64,000 bases of DNA from Pseudarthrobacter psychrotolerans (GTDB taxonomy: Bacteria; Actinomycetota; Actinomycetes; Actinomycetales; Micrococcaceae). The DNA lies in contig NZ_CP047898.1 in NCBI RefSeq assembly GCF_009911795.1, forward strand, positions 1,674,001-1,738,000, given 5' to 3'. Under the pieces are notes generated by a model. It was given only the letters and a program-made list of their open reading frames with translations, was not told where the DNA came from and did not search any database. Made by a program: the position numbers and the translations under genes. Below are positions 18,350-27,874 of the stretch, in pieces (the first letter of the stretch is position 1; the number at the start of each line of letters is the position of its first letter).

Positions 18350-18655
18350 CTGAGAGCTAACTCACAATTAGGCCGGAACCGCGGACTGCCACCGCCGGAA
18401 CCCTCAGATTCGGCCGCAAAGGCAGCATTCATTCATCAGATGTTCAGGAAGAGTTTCCTTCACCCATTAATTCGGCTAAAAGCGCCTGGGGGCAAGTCTT
18501 TATTCGCCCGAAAGCGCTGAAAGCCGGAAATGAGATGATTAAGTTCAGCGGTAATCCCGCCCCGGCCGGCCGGCCTTGGGGAGCAAGGCGCCAGGCGCCG
18601 CGCGCGCAGCCTTCGGCCCGGTTGAACTTATGACTCTGATGAAAGTGACTTTCTC
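18350..18655 (+). promoter_or_regulatory. Long intergenic leader upstream of amino-acid ABC operon, with candidate structured RNA
   Basis: This 306-base stretch has no credible gene. Its middle (18420-18540) is AT-richer than its surroundings. Two candidate folds can be read by eye. One is at 18473-18526: three nested stems of 5, 5 and 4 bp separated by symmetric 3x3 and 4x4 internal loops. The other is an outer helix pairing 18540-18547 with 18623-18630 (TAAGTTCA/TGAACTTA), closing a 75-base GC-rich domain. Just before the ATG, GAAAG-TGA-CTTTC could form a small hairpin over the ribosome-binding region. None matches a riboswitch class I recognise. Confidence 0.45.
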
Positions 18656-19591
18656 ATGAAGACCAAAGCCATGAAGTGGCTCACCAGCGTTCCCGTCGCA
18701 GTTGCCCTGGCTGTCTCGCTGGCCGCCTGCGGCTCGGGATCGGCACAGCCCAGCGGCTCGCCCACCGATGCCCTCGCCGGCAGCGACCAGCAGGCCCTGG
18801 ACAAGTACACCACCGCTGACGTCACCCCGCTGGACAAGATCGACAAAACCAAGCTGGGCCTCAACACCGAAGGCAAGCTTGAGGTGGGCACGCTCTCCGA
18901 CGCGCCGCCGAACATCTTCATCGACCCGGCAGGCAAGTTCACCGGCTACGACAACGAGCTGCTGCGCGCCATTGCCGGCAAGCTTGGCCTCGACGTTGAA
19001 TTCGTGGCCACGGACTTCTCGGCGCTGCTCTCCCAGGTGCAGACCAAGCAGTTCGACCTCGGATCGTCCTCGATTTCCACCACAGACGCCCGCCGTGCAA
19101 ACGTGGGTTTCACCAACGGCTACGACTTCGGCTTCATGGCTGTGGTTGCCAAAACCAACAGCGACGTCAAGGGGTTCAAGGACCTGAACGCCAATGTCCG
19201 CATCGGCGTCGTCCAGGGCACCGTCCAGGACGACTACGTCACCAACACCCTGAAGCTTGAGCCGGTCCGCTTCCCCGACTACGCCACCGTGTACGCGAAC
19301 GTACGCAACGGCCAGATTGATGCGTGGGTAGCACCGTCGCAGCAGGCAACCGGCCAGGTGAAGGAAGGCGACGGCACCGTCATCGCCGAATCAGTGGTGA
19401 ACACCCAGAACTTCACCGCATATGCAGTGAACAAGGACAACAAGGCCCTGATCGACGCCCTGAACTCCGGCCTGGACGCTGTAATTGCTGACGGTACCTG
19501 GGCCAAGCTGACCAAGGAATGGTACCCGGACCGCACCACCCCCGCCGACTGGAAGCCGGGCAGCAAGGCTGCTCCGGCTCCCAAGAGCTGA
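18656..19591 (+). CDS. Amino-acid ABC transporter substrate-binding lipoprotein
   Basis: This 311-residue periplasmic-type binding protein (SBP family 3) has a short signal peptide and a lipobox LAAC with C25 as the lipidated residue. The core domain begins at about residue 70 (GKLEVGTLSDAPPNIFID) and contains the two-lobe family signature GYDNELLRAIAGKLGLDVEFV and DLGSSSISTTDARR. It captures a polar amino acid or similar solute outside the membrane for the permease and ATPase encoded next. The start is ATG 18656. The exact ligand cannot be read from sequence. Confidence 0.9.
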   Translation: MKTKAMKWLTSVPVAVALAVSLAACGSGSAQPSGSPTDALAGSDQQALDKYTTADVTPLDKIDKTKLGLNTEGKLEVGTLSDAPPNIFIDPAGKFTGYDNELLRAIAGKLGLDVEFVATDFSALLSQVQTKQFDLGSSSISTTDARRANVGFTNGYDFGFMAVVAKTNSDVKGFKDLNANVRIGVVQGTVQDDYVTNTLKLEPVRFPDYATVYANVRNGQIDAWVAPSQQATGQVKEGDGTVIAESVVNTQNFTAYAVNKDNKALIDALNSGLDAVIADGTWAKLTKEWYPDRTTPADWKPGSKAAPAPKS

Positions 19592-19608
19592 TCTGGGCCT
19601 AACCGTAA

Positions 19609-20372
19609 ATGGATCTCCTGGACCAGCTGGGTGAAACGTTCCTCAATTGGGGGGAAATGGCGAAAGTCATTCCCTCCCTTCTCACGGTGGGCTTGCCCAA
19701 CACCCTGATCCTGGCCTTGGCTTCGGGCATCCTCGGAGCCTTGCTGGGGCTGTTGCTGGCGCTGATGGGTATTTCCCGGAATCCGGCGGCCCGCTGGGCA
19801 GCGCGGATCTACACCGACCTTTTCCGGGGCCTGCCCGCCATTCTGGTGATCCTGGTGATCGGCATTGGGCTCAGCCCCATTGCCCGGGAACTTACCGGAA
19901 ACCGGAACCCGTATCCGCTCGGGATCCTGGCCCTTACCCTGATCGCCGGCGCCTACATCGGTGAGATCTTCCGCTCCGGTATCCAGAGCGTGGAGAAAGG
20001 CCAGCTGGAGGCCTCGCGTGCTTTGGGCTTCAGCTATGGCAAGTCCATGCGCCTGGTGGTGGTGCCGCAAGGCATCCGCCGCGTGCTGCCTGCCCTCGTG
20101 AACCAGTTCATCTCGCTGCTGAAGGATTCCTCCCTGGTGTTCGTGCTGGGGCTGGCTGCCTCGGACCGCGAGATCTTCCGGATCGGTAACGATGCCATGG
20201 CCAACACGGGAAACCTTTCGCCGCTGGTGGCCGCAGGATTCGTGTACCTCATCCTGACCGTGCCGCTGACGCACCTCGTTAATTACATCGACAACCGGCT
20301 GCGTACCGGCCGGCCGGAGAAGAAGGAACCGGACGAGCTTGCGGCACCTATCGGCAAGGGGCACAGGCATGA
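19609..20372 (+). CDS. Amino-acid ABC transporter permease (probable frameshift at 3' end)
   Basis: This integral membrane permease of the HisMQ/GlnP type has five or six hydrophobic segments and the EAA loop [24 protein letters not shown], which contacts the ATPase. As printed the frame continues to 20430 and ends in [23 protein letters not shown], an odd basic tail overlapping the ATPase gene by 62 bases. One extra G in the run at 20358-20361 would end the protein at TGA 20370-20372, giving 254 residues and an ATGA overlap with the next start, as at many other junctions here. I favour the corrected end, with moderate certainty. Confidence 0.8.
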
Positions 20373-21106
20373 CGGATTTTACTTCCGGCACCCTGACCGG
20401 CAAGAACCTGCACCTTTCGTTCGGGCATAACCATGTGCTCCGCGGGATCGACCTCCATGTGGAGAAGGGCACCACGGCTTCGGTCATCGGTCCGTCCGGC
20501 TCCGGAAAATCCACGCTCCTGCGGGTCATGAACCGGCTGATCGAACCGGACCAGGGCGACATCCTGCTGGACGGCCGGTCTGTCCTGAAGGACAACCCGG
20601 ACGAGCTGCGCCAGCGGATCGGCATGGTGTTCCAGCAGTTCAACCTGTTCCCGCATAAGACCGTGTTGGACAACGTCTCGCTCGCGCTGCGCAAGCTCCG
20701 GAAGCTCTCCAAGGACCAGGCGCGCGCCGAAGCCCTTGAGCAGCTGGACCTGGTAGGCCTCAAGCACAAAGCTGACGCCCGCCCGGCCAACCTCTCCGGC
20801 GGCCAGCAGCAGCGTGTCGCGATCGCCCGCGCCTTGGCCATGAAGCCTGAGGTGATGTTCTTCGACGAGGCCACCTCCGCGCTTGACCCCGAGCTCGTGA
20901 AGGGCGTCCTGGCGCTGATGGCCGACCTCGCCAAGGGCGGCATGACCATGGTGGTGGTGACCCACGAGATGGGCTTCTCCCGCAACGTCTCAGATACTGT
21001 CACGTTCATGGACGCCGGTGTGGTGGTCGAATCGGGTCCGCCCGAGCAGATCTTCACGGCGCCCGCAACGGACCGCCTGAAGGGCTTCCTTTCGGACGTG
21101 CTGTAG
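20369..21106 (+). CDS. Amino-acid ABC transporter ATP-binding protein
   Basis: This 245-residue ATPase has Walker [10 protein letters not shown] at 41-49, Q-loop [13 protein letters not shown], signature [15 protein letters not shown], Walker [14 protein letters not shown] and the switch His in [10 protein letters not shown]. It drives import through the permease encoded just upstream. The start is ATG 20369, preceded by AAGGGG, rather than the in-frame ATG 20339. Together with the binding protein and permease it forms a complete polar amino-acid importer ending in a strong terminator. Confidence 0.92.
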   Translation: MTDFTSGTLTGKNLHLSFGHNHVLRGIDLHVEKGTTASVIGPSGSGKSTLLRVMNRLIEPDQGDILLDGRSVLKDNPDELRQRIGMVFQQFNLFPHKTVLDNVSLALRKLRKLSKDQARAEALEQLDLVGLKHKADARPANLSGGQQQRVAIARALAMKPEVMFFDEATSALDPELVKGVLALMADLAKGGMTMVVVTHEMGFSRNVSDTVTFMDAGVVVESGPPEQIFTAPATDRLKGFLSDVL

Positions 21107-21120
21107 GCGCACCAACAGAG

Positions 21121-21184
21121 AATCCCCGTCTCCCGGACTTTTCCCCTACGCATTGTGCGGGGATTCGTCCGGGAGGCGGGGATT
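21121..21184. terminator. Long hairpin terminator between convergent ABC operon and hemL
   Basis: An 18-base arm (21121-21138, AATCCCCGTCTCCCGGAC) pairs with 21167-21184 with one non-Watson-Crick position. The 28-base interior contains a further TCCCC/GGGGA pairing. It lies between two convergent genes and could stop transcription from both sides. Confidence 0.85.
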
Positions 21185-21231
21185 TCCTTGCTTAAGCCGT
21201 TGACGGCGCGGGAGGGCTGCCGACGCCGGCG

Positions 21232-22551
21232 CTAGGCTTGCGCGGCAGCTGCGGCCCTTGCGGCGGCCGGGAGAGCGTCAAAGATCCGGTTCATCGCGGC
21301 GTCGTCGTGCGCTGCCGAGAGGAACCAGGCCTCGAAGACCGACGGCGGCAGGTAAACGCCGGATTCCAGCATGGAGTGGAAGAACGGCGCGTACCGGAAG
21401 GTTTCCTGGGCCTGGGCGTCGGCGTAGTTGTGGACGCCGTTGGCGGACGTGCCGAACGCGACGGAGAAGAGGTTTCCGGCGAACTGGACGGAGTGGTCCA
21501 CGCCGGCACTGTCCAGTGCAGCGGACAGCGCCGAGGAGAGCTCCAGCGAGCGGGCGTCCACAAACGAGTAGACGTCGCGGGTGGCGTGCGTCAGGGTGGC
21601 TACGCCGGCTGCCATGGCCACCGGGTTACCGGACAGTGTCCCGGCCTGGTACACGGGGCCGATGGGCGCCAGGTAGTCCATCACGTCGGCACGCCCGGCG
21701 AGGGCCGCCGTCGGCATTCCGCCGCCGATGACCTTTCCGAAGGTGAGCAGGTCAGGGGTCCACGGGTCCGCGGCATCAGCAGCGCCGCCGGTAAGCCCCC
21801 AATAGCCGGAGTAGCCGGTGCGGAAACCGGTGAGCACTTCGTCGAGGATCAGCAGGGCGCCGTGCTCGCGGGTGATGCGGGACAGCCCCAGGTTGAAGCC
21901 TTCCCCCGGGGTCACCACGCCCATGTTGGCGGGGGCGGCTTCGGTGATGACGGCCGCGATGTTCGGCCCGTGCGCGGCAAAGGCGGCTTCCACGGCGGCG
22001 AGGTCGTTGTAGGGCAGGACCAGCGTTTCGGCGGCAGTGGCTTCGGTGACGCCGGCCGAGCCCGGCAGGGCAAGGGTGGCAACGCCGGATCCTGCAGCGG
22101 CGAGCAGCCCGTCCAGGTGGCCGTGGTAGCAGCCGGCGAACTTGATGATGAGGTTCCGGCCGGTGAAGCCGCGGGCCAGCCGGACTGCCGTCATGGTGGC
22201 TTCGGTGCCGGTGGAGACCATGCGGACGCGTTCGGCGGCCGGCACGCGCTCCTGGACGATGGCAGCCAGGTTGGCCTCGTCCGGGGTGGACGCGCCGAAG
22301 GAGAGGCCGCGGTCAACAGCCGCGTGGACCGCCTCCAGGACGGCCGGGTGGGCGTGCCCCAGCAGCGCCGGGCCCCAGGAGCAAACCAGGTCGACGTATT
22401 CTTTGCCGTCGGCATCTGTCAGGTATGGGCCCTTGGCCGACACCATAAACCGCGGGGTTCCGCCCACCGAGCCGAAGGCACGAACGGGTGAGTTGACGCC
22501 ACCAGGCATCAGGGTCTGGGCACGGGCGAAGAGGTCTTCGGAACGAGTCAT
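21232..22551 (-). CDS. hemL: Glutamate-1-semialdehyde 2,1-aminomutase
   Basis: This 439-residue PLP enzyme converts glutamate-1-semialdehyde to 5-aminolevulinate in the C5 heme pathway. Family features are plain: [15 protein letters not shown] at the N-terminus, [28 protein letters not shown] and the PLP lysine K273 in [13 protein letters not shown]. The start is ATG 22551. It lies at the downstream end of the heme cluster on the same strand as hemB, hemD and hemC, separated from them by an LLM oxidoreductase gene. Its substrate is supplied by HemA, encoded at 32.3 kb. Confidence 0.96.
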   Translation of the reverse strand: MTRSEDLFARAQTLMPGGVNSPVRAFGSVGGTPRFMVSAKGPYLTDADGKEYVDLVCSWGPALLGHAHPAVLEAVHAAVDRGLSFGASTPDEANLAAIVQERVPAAERVRMVSTGTEATMTAVRLARGFTGRNLIIKFAGCYHGHLDGLLAAAGSGVATLALPGSAGVTEATAAETLVLPYNDLAAVEAAFAAHGPNIAAVITEAAPANMGVVTPGEGFNLGLSRITREHGALLILDEVLTGFRTGYSGYWGLTGGAADAADPWTPDLLTFGKVIGGGMPTAALAGRADVMDYLAPIGPVYQAGTLSGNPVAMAAGVATLTHATRDVYSFVDARSLELSSALSAALDSAGVDHSVQFAGNLFSVAFGTSANGVHNYADAQAQETFRYAPFFHSMLESGVYLPPSVFEAWFLSAAHDDAAMNRIFDALPAAARAAAAAQA

Positions 22552-22629
22552 GCCCCTATTCTTCCATCCCGTGCGGTGGCATCCGGCGCCACGCCACAGG
22601 CGGGGCGCCGGATACAGTTGCCGCCTGGC

Positions 22630-23747
22630 TCAGCGGTCCGCGTGCATGTCCGCGAGCATGTCCGCAACGCGCGGTGCCACCTTGGAACCGAACAGTTCGA
22701 TGGAGCGCATCATCTGCTCGTGGGGCAGCGTGCCGCTGCTGTACTTCATCTCGAAGCGGTCCGCACCGAGGGTGCCCTTGAGCCGGGCTACCTTCGCCGC
22801 CACCGTTTCCGGAGAACCAATGAACAGGGCACCGTCCTCGTCCGCCGCAGCTTCGTACTCGCCGCGCCCGGCCGGTCCCCAGCCGCGCTCCGCCCCGATC
22901 TTGTTCCGGGTGGCGAGCCAGTGCGGGTAGTACTCCTCAAGGGCCTGCTCGTCAGTCTCGGCCACATAGCCGGGCGAATGCACGGAGAGTGCCTGCGGTT
23001 CCTTACCGGCTTCGGCAAGGGTGCGGCGGTACAGATCGGCATAGGGACGGAAGCGCTCGGGCTCGCCGCCGATGATCGCCAGGACCATCGGGTAGCCGTA
23101 GGTTGCCGTGCGGACCACGGACTGGGGAGAACCGCCCACGCCGATCCAGGTGGGAAGCAGGCGGCCCTCCACATGCGGGTACACCATCTGGCCCCGAAGC
23201 GACGCCCGGGTGCGCCCGTCCCAGTTCACCGGATTCTGGGACCGTACTCGGTCATAGATTTCCAGCTTCTCCTCGAACAAGGCGTCGTAGTCGCTGAGGT
23301 CGTAGCCAAAAAGCGGGAAAGACTCGGTGAACGAACCCCTGCCCAGGATCACTTCGGCGCGGCCGTTGGAGACGGCGTCGAGGGTGGCGAAGCGCTGGAA
23401 GACGCGGATGGGATCGTCCGAGCTCAGGACCGTGACCGCGCTGCCAAGCCTGATGTTTTCGGTGGCCGTGGCGATGGCTGCCAGCACCACGTCCGGCGCG
23501 CTGACGGCGAAGTCCCTGCGGTGGTGCTCCCCTACGCCGAAGGAATGGAGTCCGACGGCGTCGGCCACCTTGGCCTGTTCCACCACCTGGCGCAGCACCT
23601 CGGCGTGGTGCTTGGGTGCGCCGTCGGCAGCCAGGTCGACGTCGCCGAAGGTACTGACGCCAAGCAGGATGGTGTCCGCAGGGACGGGGCGGTGGGGTTG
23701 CCCAAGGTTGACGGAGTGGTTACGGAAGGCTCGCTATTTTCATGCAT
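22630..23747 (-). CDS. LLM class flavin-dependent oxidoreductase (apparent frameshift near N-terminus)
   Basis: The corrected protein is about 372 residues, a luciferase-like monooxygenase fold with FGVGEHHRRDFAVSAPDVVLAAIA and LGRGSFTESFPLFGYDLSDYD. The main frame has no ATG, GTG or TTG before GTG 23598, yet upstream codons in that frame read ILLGVSTFGDVDLAADGAPKHH, the expected first beta strand. The only good start, ATG 23747 (MHENSEPSV), is in another frame. A single added base near the GGGG run 23686-23689 joins them. Substrate unknown. It sits between hemL and hemB but has no known role in heme synthesis. Confidence 0.82.
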
Positions 23748-23790
23748 ACGCATACAAACCACGGATCATCCGGAAACATTCCCTGCCGCG

Positions 23791-24771
23791 TCAGGATTCC
23801 TTGAGCCAGCCTGCAACTTCGGACGCCCAGTAGGTCAGCACGGTGTCGGCGCCGGCCCGTTTGATGCCAAGGATGGATTCCGTGATGGCGCCCCGCCGGT
23901 CGATCCAGCCGTTGGCGGCGGCGGCCTCGATCATCGCGTATTCACCCGAGATCTGGTAGGCCGAGACAGGAACGGGGCTCATGGCGGCGACGTCGGCCAG
24001 GATATCCAGGTAGCTCATGGCCGGCTTCACCATGACCATGTCGGCGCCTTCCTCAAGGTCCAGTTCCACCTCGAGGATGGCTTCGCGGCGGTTCGCGGCG
24101 TCCATCTGGTAGGTGCGGCGGTCACCCTTGAGCTGCGAATCCACGGCTTCCCGGAAGGGGCCGTAGAAGGCGGAGGCGTACTTGGCCGCGTAGGCCAGGA
24201 TGACGGTGTTCTTGTGGCCGGATTCCTCGAGGGCCTGGCGGATGACGGCAATCTGGCCATCCATCATGCCAGAGGGCCCCAGCACGTGGGCGCCGGCATC
24301 GGCCTGCGCCACGGCCATCTGGCCGTAGATTTCCAGCGTGGCATCGTTGTCCACGTAGCCGTCGGCATCCAGGACGCCGCAGTGGCCGTGGTCGGTGAAT
24401 TCGTCCAGGCAGACGTCGCCCATGATGACCAGGTCATCGCCCACCTCAGCGCGGACGTCGCGGATGGCCTTGTTGAGCACGCCGTCCGGGTCCAGCGAGG
24501 CGGTGCCGCGGGCATCGCGGACGGCGGGAATGCCGAACAGCATGATGCCGCCGACGCCCAGTTCCACGGCTTCCGCAGCGGCACGCTTAAGCGACTCGGT
24601 AGTGTGCTGCACAACGCCCGGCATGGAGGAAATGGGCGACGGCTCGCTGAGGCCTTCGCGGATAAACGCGGGCAGGATCAGGTCCGCCGGTGCCAGCCGG
24701 TACTCGGCGGTGAGCCGGCGCATGGCGGGCGTGGTGCGGAGGCGGCGCGGGCGGTGGTTCGGAAAGCTCAT
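23791..24771 (-). CDS. hemB: Porphobilinogen synthase (delta-aminolevulinic acid dehydratase)
   Basis: This 326-residue enzyme condenses two 5-aminolevulinates to porphobilinogen. The two active-site lysines are visible, K197 in [15 protein letters not shown] and K249 in [11 protein letters not shown]. The metal region [14 protein letters not shown] keeps C121 and C131, with aspartates, so the metal could be zinc or mixed Zn/Mg. The start is ATG 24771, overlapping the hemD stop as ATGA. It is part of the hemE-to-hemL heme run on the minus strand. Confidence 0.96.
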   Translation of the reverse strand: MSFPNHRPRRLRTTPAMRRLTAEYRLAPADLILPAFIREGLSEPSPISSMPGVVQHTTESLKRAAAEAVELGVGGIMLFGIPAVRDARGTASLDPDGVLNKAIRDVRAEVGDDLVIMGDVCLDEFTDHGHCGVLDADGYVDNDATLEIYGQMAVAQADAGAHVLGPSGMMDGQIAVIRQALEESGHKNTVILAYAAKYASAFYGPFREAVDSQLKGDRRTYQMDAANRREAILEVELDLEEGADMVMVKPAMSYLDILADVAAMSPVPVSAYQISGEYAMIEAAAANGWIDRRGAITESILGIKRAGADTVLTYWASEVAGWLKES

Positions 24772-25643
24772 CGGGTGTTCCCTTCGTTGGCAAATACGGT
24801 TCCCAGCGCGGCCACTATGCCGCCCGGGGTGGGGACTTGGGCGGTGGCGGCCACCGGGATGCCGAGGGCCGCAGCCTCCGCCGCCGTCGGGCGCCCGATG
24901 GCGATGAAACGGCAGCGGCCCAGCGGCAGGAGGGTCGCGGCGATGCGGCGGGCAGCGCTCGGCGAGGCGGCCACTACGGCGTCGAGCGTCCCGGCGTCGA
25001 GCTCCCTGCGGGTCTGCGACTGACTGAGCTCGCGGGGAGAGCCCGGGTGGGAGAGCCCGACGGCGGACGGCAGTTCCGCCTCCAGGCGGAGTTCCGGACG
25101 GGCCGGGTAGTCCACGGTGTGGTAGGCCACAACAGCGGTGACGTCGGCACCCTTGGCTGCCAGGCCATCGCGCAGGGCAGGCCCAGCGATGTCCGCCTGT
25201 GGCAACAGCACGCGCGCCGGGGCGGCAGCCCAGAGGTCCACGAGCCCTTCGGCGGACTGCATGTCCACCGGGGCCAGGGCCACGGGGATGCCTGCGGCCG
25301 CGAGTATCCGCCGTGAAGACGGTCCGATGGTGGCCACGCGCGTTCCCGCCGGCACCAGTGCAGCCGGCGTGGTCCCGCGCTCGGCCGCCTTTTCCACGAG
25401 CATACGCACCGTGGTGATGCTGCTGACCACCAACCAGTCGAAGCTACCGGCGGCCAGGGCATCCAGGGCGGCGTCGAGAGCCGGCTGGTCCGCGGCCCGC
25501 TCAAAGTCGATGAGCGGCAGGACCAGCGGTTCGGCCCCCAGGCTGCCGAGCAGCGCGGCCAGCGGGCCGGCGCGGTCGGCGCTCCGGGTGATCAGGACGC
25601 GCCGGCCGCCGAGGGTGCCTGCCGGTGCCTCAGGATGCGGCAA
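24768..25643 (-). CDS. hemD: Uroporphyrinogen-III synthase
   Basis: This 291-residue protein with the HemD two-domain fold starts [27 protein letters not shown] and contains [34 protein letters not shown] and the C-terminal [13 protein letters not shown] and [12 protein letters not shown] segments. It cyclises hydroxymethylbilane to uroporphyrinogen III. The open frame runs upstream to 25871, but that part is the out-of-frame shadow of hemC. The best start is TTG 25643, with GGAG ten bases before it, overlapping the hemC end by 14 bases. It overlaps hemB by ATGA. Sequence conservation in this family is low, but context and motifs agree. Confidence 0.88.
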   Translation of the reverse strand: MPHPEAPAGTLGGRRVLITRSADRAGPLAALLGSLGAEPLVLPLIDFERAADQPALDAALDALAAGSFDWLVVSSITTVRMLVEKAAERGTTPAALVPAGTRVATIGPSSRRILAAAGIPVALAPVDMQSAEGLVDLWAAAPARVLLPQADIAGPALRDGLAAKGADVTAVVAYHTVDYPARPELRLEAELPSAVGLSHPGSPRELSQSQTRRELDAGTLDAVVAASPSAARRIAATLLPLGRCRFIAIGRPTAAEAAALGIPVAATAQVPTPGGIVAALGTVFANEGNTR

Positions 25644-26613
25644 GGTCCGCGATCTCCGCGGCGCCGGCAGCCAGCAGGAGCTCGGCCACCTCGATGCCGA
25701 GCAGCGTGGCACCGACTTCGGTGAGTCCGTCCGTTGCCTTCTTTTCGCGCACCGTCCTGGTGCCGTCCACGGCGCACACCGCTGCCTCGAGGTACAGCAT
25801 GCTGCCCTTGCGGTAGGCGAAGGCACCCACCGGGGCGGCGCAGCCGGCCTCGAGGCGGGCCAGCACGGCACGCTCGGCGGTCACGGCGAGGCGGGTGTCC
25901 TCATCGTTGAGCGCGGCCAGGGCCTGTGCCAAAACACCCTGCGAACCTTCGGTGGAGCCTGCCTTGCGCGGGGCGTCGGCGCTCCGGCATTCGATGGCCA
26001 GCGAACCCTGCCCTGGCGCCGGCAGCATCACGTCCGTCTCGAAGAATTCGCTGACGGCGTCCAGGCGGCCAATGCGTTCCAGGCCGGCGGCGGCCAGCAC
26101 GACGGCGTCGAGGTCCCCTGGTGCGCCGGCGGCGTTGCCGGGCAGGCCGGGCACGCGGCCCAGGCGGGTATCCACATTGCCGCGGATGTCCTGCACGTCC
26201 AGGTCGGGGCGGGCGGCCCTCAGCTGGGCAGCGCGGCGGGGTGAGCCGGTGCCCACCTTGGCGCCCTGCGGCAGATCAGCCAGCTTGAGACCGTCGCGTG
26301 CGCACAGGACATCCCGCACATCGGCACGCTTGGGCGTAGCGGCGATCGTCAGGCCCAGTGCGGCGCCCGTGGGGAGGTCCTTGAGCGAGTGCACGGCGAC
26401 ATCGCAGGTTTCCTGCAGCAGGGCATCGCGCAACGCGGCGACAAATACCCCGGTGCCGCCCATCTGGGACAGTGATCCTGTCTTGACGTCGCCTTCGGTG
26501 GTGATGTGCACCAGCTCTACCGGGAAGCCTCCGACGGCGGCCAGCTGGTCCGCGGTCTGCTGGGTCTGGGTCAGGGCGAGCTTGCTGGCCCTGGTTCCGA
26601 TCCGTACGGTCAC
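25630..26613 (-). CDS. hemC: Hydroxymethylbilane synthase (porphobilinogen deaminase)
   Basis: This 327-residue enzyme polymerises four porphobilinogens. It begins MTVRIGTRASKLALTQT, has the HSLKDLPT loop, GTGSPRRAAQ with the substrate-binding arginines, and C258 in EAGCAAPVGA that carries the dipyrromethane cofactor. The start is GTG 26613, which overlaps the corrected hemH stop (GTGA). The intact, precisely coupled junction supports the frame correction proposed for hemH. Confidence 0.96.
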   Translation of the reverse strand: MTVRIGTRASKLALTQTQQTADQLAAVGGFPVELVHITTEGDVKTGSLSQMGGTGVFVAALRDALLQETCDVAVHSLKDLPTGAALGLTIAATPKRADVRDVLCARDGLKLADLPQGAKVGTGSPRRAAQLRAARPDLDVQDIRGNVDTRLGRVPGLPGNAAGAPGDLDAVVLAAAGLERIGRLDAVSEFFETDVMLPAPGQGSLAIECRSADAPRKAGSTEGSQGVLAQALAALNDEDTRLAVTAERAVLARLEAGCAAPVGAFAYRKGSMLYLEAAVCAVDGTRTVREKKATDGLTEVGATLLGIEVAELLLAAGAAEIADLAAS

Positions 26614-27874
26614 TGCGATCCTTCTCCCCCGGCAGCGCCCGCAGACGCGGCCGGATATGCGTCATGTCCGGTGCCGACGGTGGTGTCGGCTCCGGCAATG
26701 GTCGGCTTCCCGCCGCGGAAGTTAGCGCAGCAGCCCGGCCGGCAGACGTCGTACCAGGGCCCAGGCCGGTCATGGCGGGCCGGTCGCTGATGTTGTTGGC
26801 GAGCGTCCGTTCGGAGATGAGGTCCACCAGGCCGTTCACAAACTTCCTGTGGGTGCCCGGGGTAGGCACGCGCGTTGCAGCCAGGCCGAGGTTACGGCAG
26901 GTTTCCATGGCTTCGGTGTCCAGGTCCCAGACAACTTCCATGTGGTCGCTGACGAAGCCCAGCGGAACGATGACGATTCCCTTGATGCCCTGGCCCGCCA
27001 GGTCGGCGATGGCGTCATTGATGTCAGGCTCAAGCCACGGCACGTGGGGCGCGCCCGAGCGGGATTGGTACACGAGGGACCAGGGGGCGGTCAGGCCTGC
27101 CTCGGCCTGCACGCGGCTGATGACGGCTGCGCCGGTGGCCAGGTGCTGGGCCACGTAGGCGGAACCTTCCTCGAACTCGCGAGGCTCGTCCCCGGACCGT
27201 CCGGCAGCCTCGGCATCCCTGGTAGGGATGGAGTGGGTGGCAAAAAGGATGTGCACGGGGGCGTCCGGGATGCCCGCGGCCGCGAGCTGCGCCCGCACAT
27301 CCGCCAACCCCGTTGCAGTTCCTTCAATGAAGGGCTCCACAAAGCCCGGATGGTCGAAGTACTGGCGCACCTTGTCCACCTCTAGCCGGCCGTCCAGCCC
27401 CGATTCCGTCAGGGCGATGCCGATGTCCTCGCGGTACTGGCGGCAGCTGGAGTAACACGAGTAGGCACTCGTGGTGACCATCAGCAGTCTGCGGTGGCCG
27501 GCGTCGTACGCGTCCTGCAGGGTCTGCGGAATGTAGGGGTCCCAGTTGCGGTTGCCCCACAGCACCGGAAGCTCAATGCCGCGGGCCGCGAGCTCCGCTT
27601 CGAGCGCAGCCTTCAGGTTGCGGTTTTGCTGGTTGATGGGGCTGATGCCGCCGTTGGCACGGTAGTGGTGGGAAACCTCTTCGAGCCGCTCGTCCGGGAT
27701 GCCGCGGCCGCGCGTGACATTGCGCAGGAACGGGATGACGTCGTCCTGGCCCTCGGGCCCGCCAAAGGAGGCCAGCAGGACGCCGTCATAATTCTTGGGC
27801 GCCATCCGGCCGGCTTCGGTGGCCGGGTTGATTCCGGTGAGCACGGCGCCCGCCGCGGGCTCGGGCTGGGTCAT
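26610..27874 (-). CDS. hemH: Coproporphyrin ferrochelatase CpfC/HemH (apparent frameshift near C-terminus)
   Basis: The corrected protein is about 421 residues and inserts Fe(II) into coproporphyrin III in the actinobacterial route. Ferrochelatase motifs are clear: ASFGGPEGQDDVIPFLRN, HYRANGGISPIN, VTTSAYSCYSSCRQY, FATHSIP and FVSDHMEVVWDLD. As printed the frame runs past its stop into hemC as nonsense until 26276. Adding one base at the GGG run 26757-26759 gives GLGPWYDVCRPGCCANFRGG, the C-terminal cysteines that bind [2Fe-2S] in this group, then a stop at 26610 overlapping the hemC GTG. The start at 27874 overlaps hemQ by ATGA. Confidence 0.92.

Noticed and set aside
25644..25871. Extended N-terminus of uroporphyrinogen-III synthase
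   Set aside because: Arg/Pro/Ser-rich shadow of hemC with no HemD similarity; TTG 25643 has a ribosome-binding site.
26276..26609. Fusion of ferrochelatase with a novel C-terminal domain
   Set aside because: The extra residues are hemC read in the wrong frame after a one-base break at 26757.
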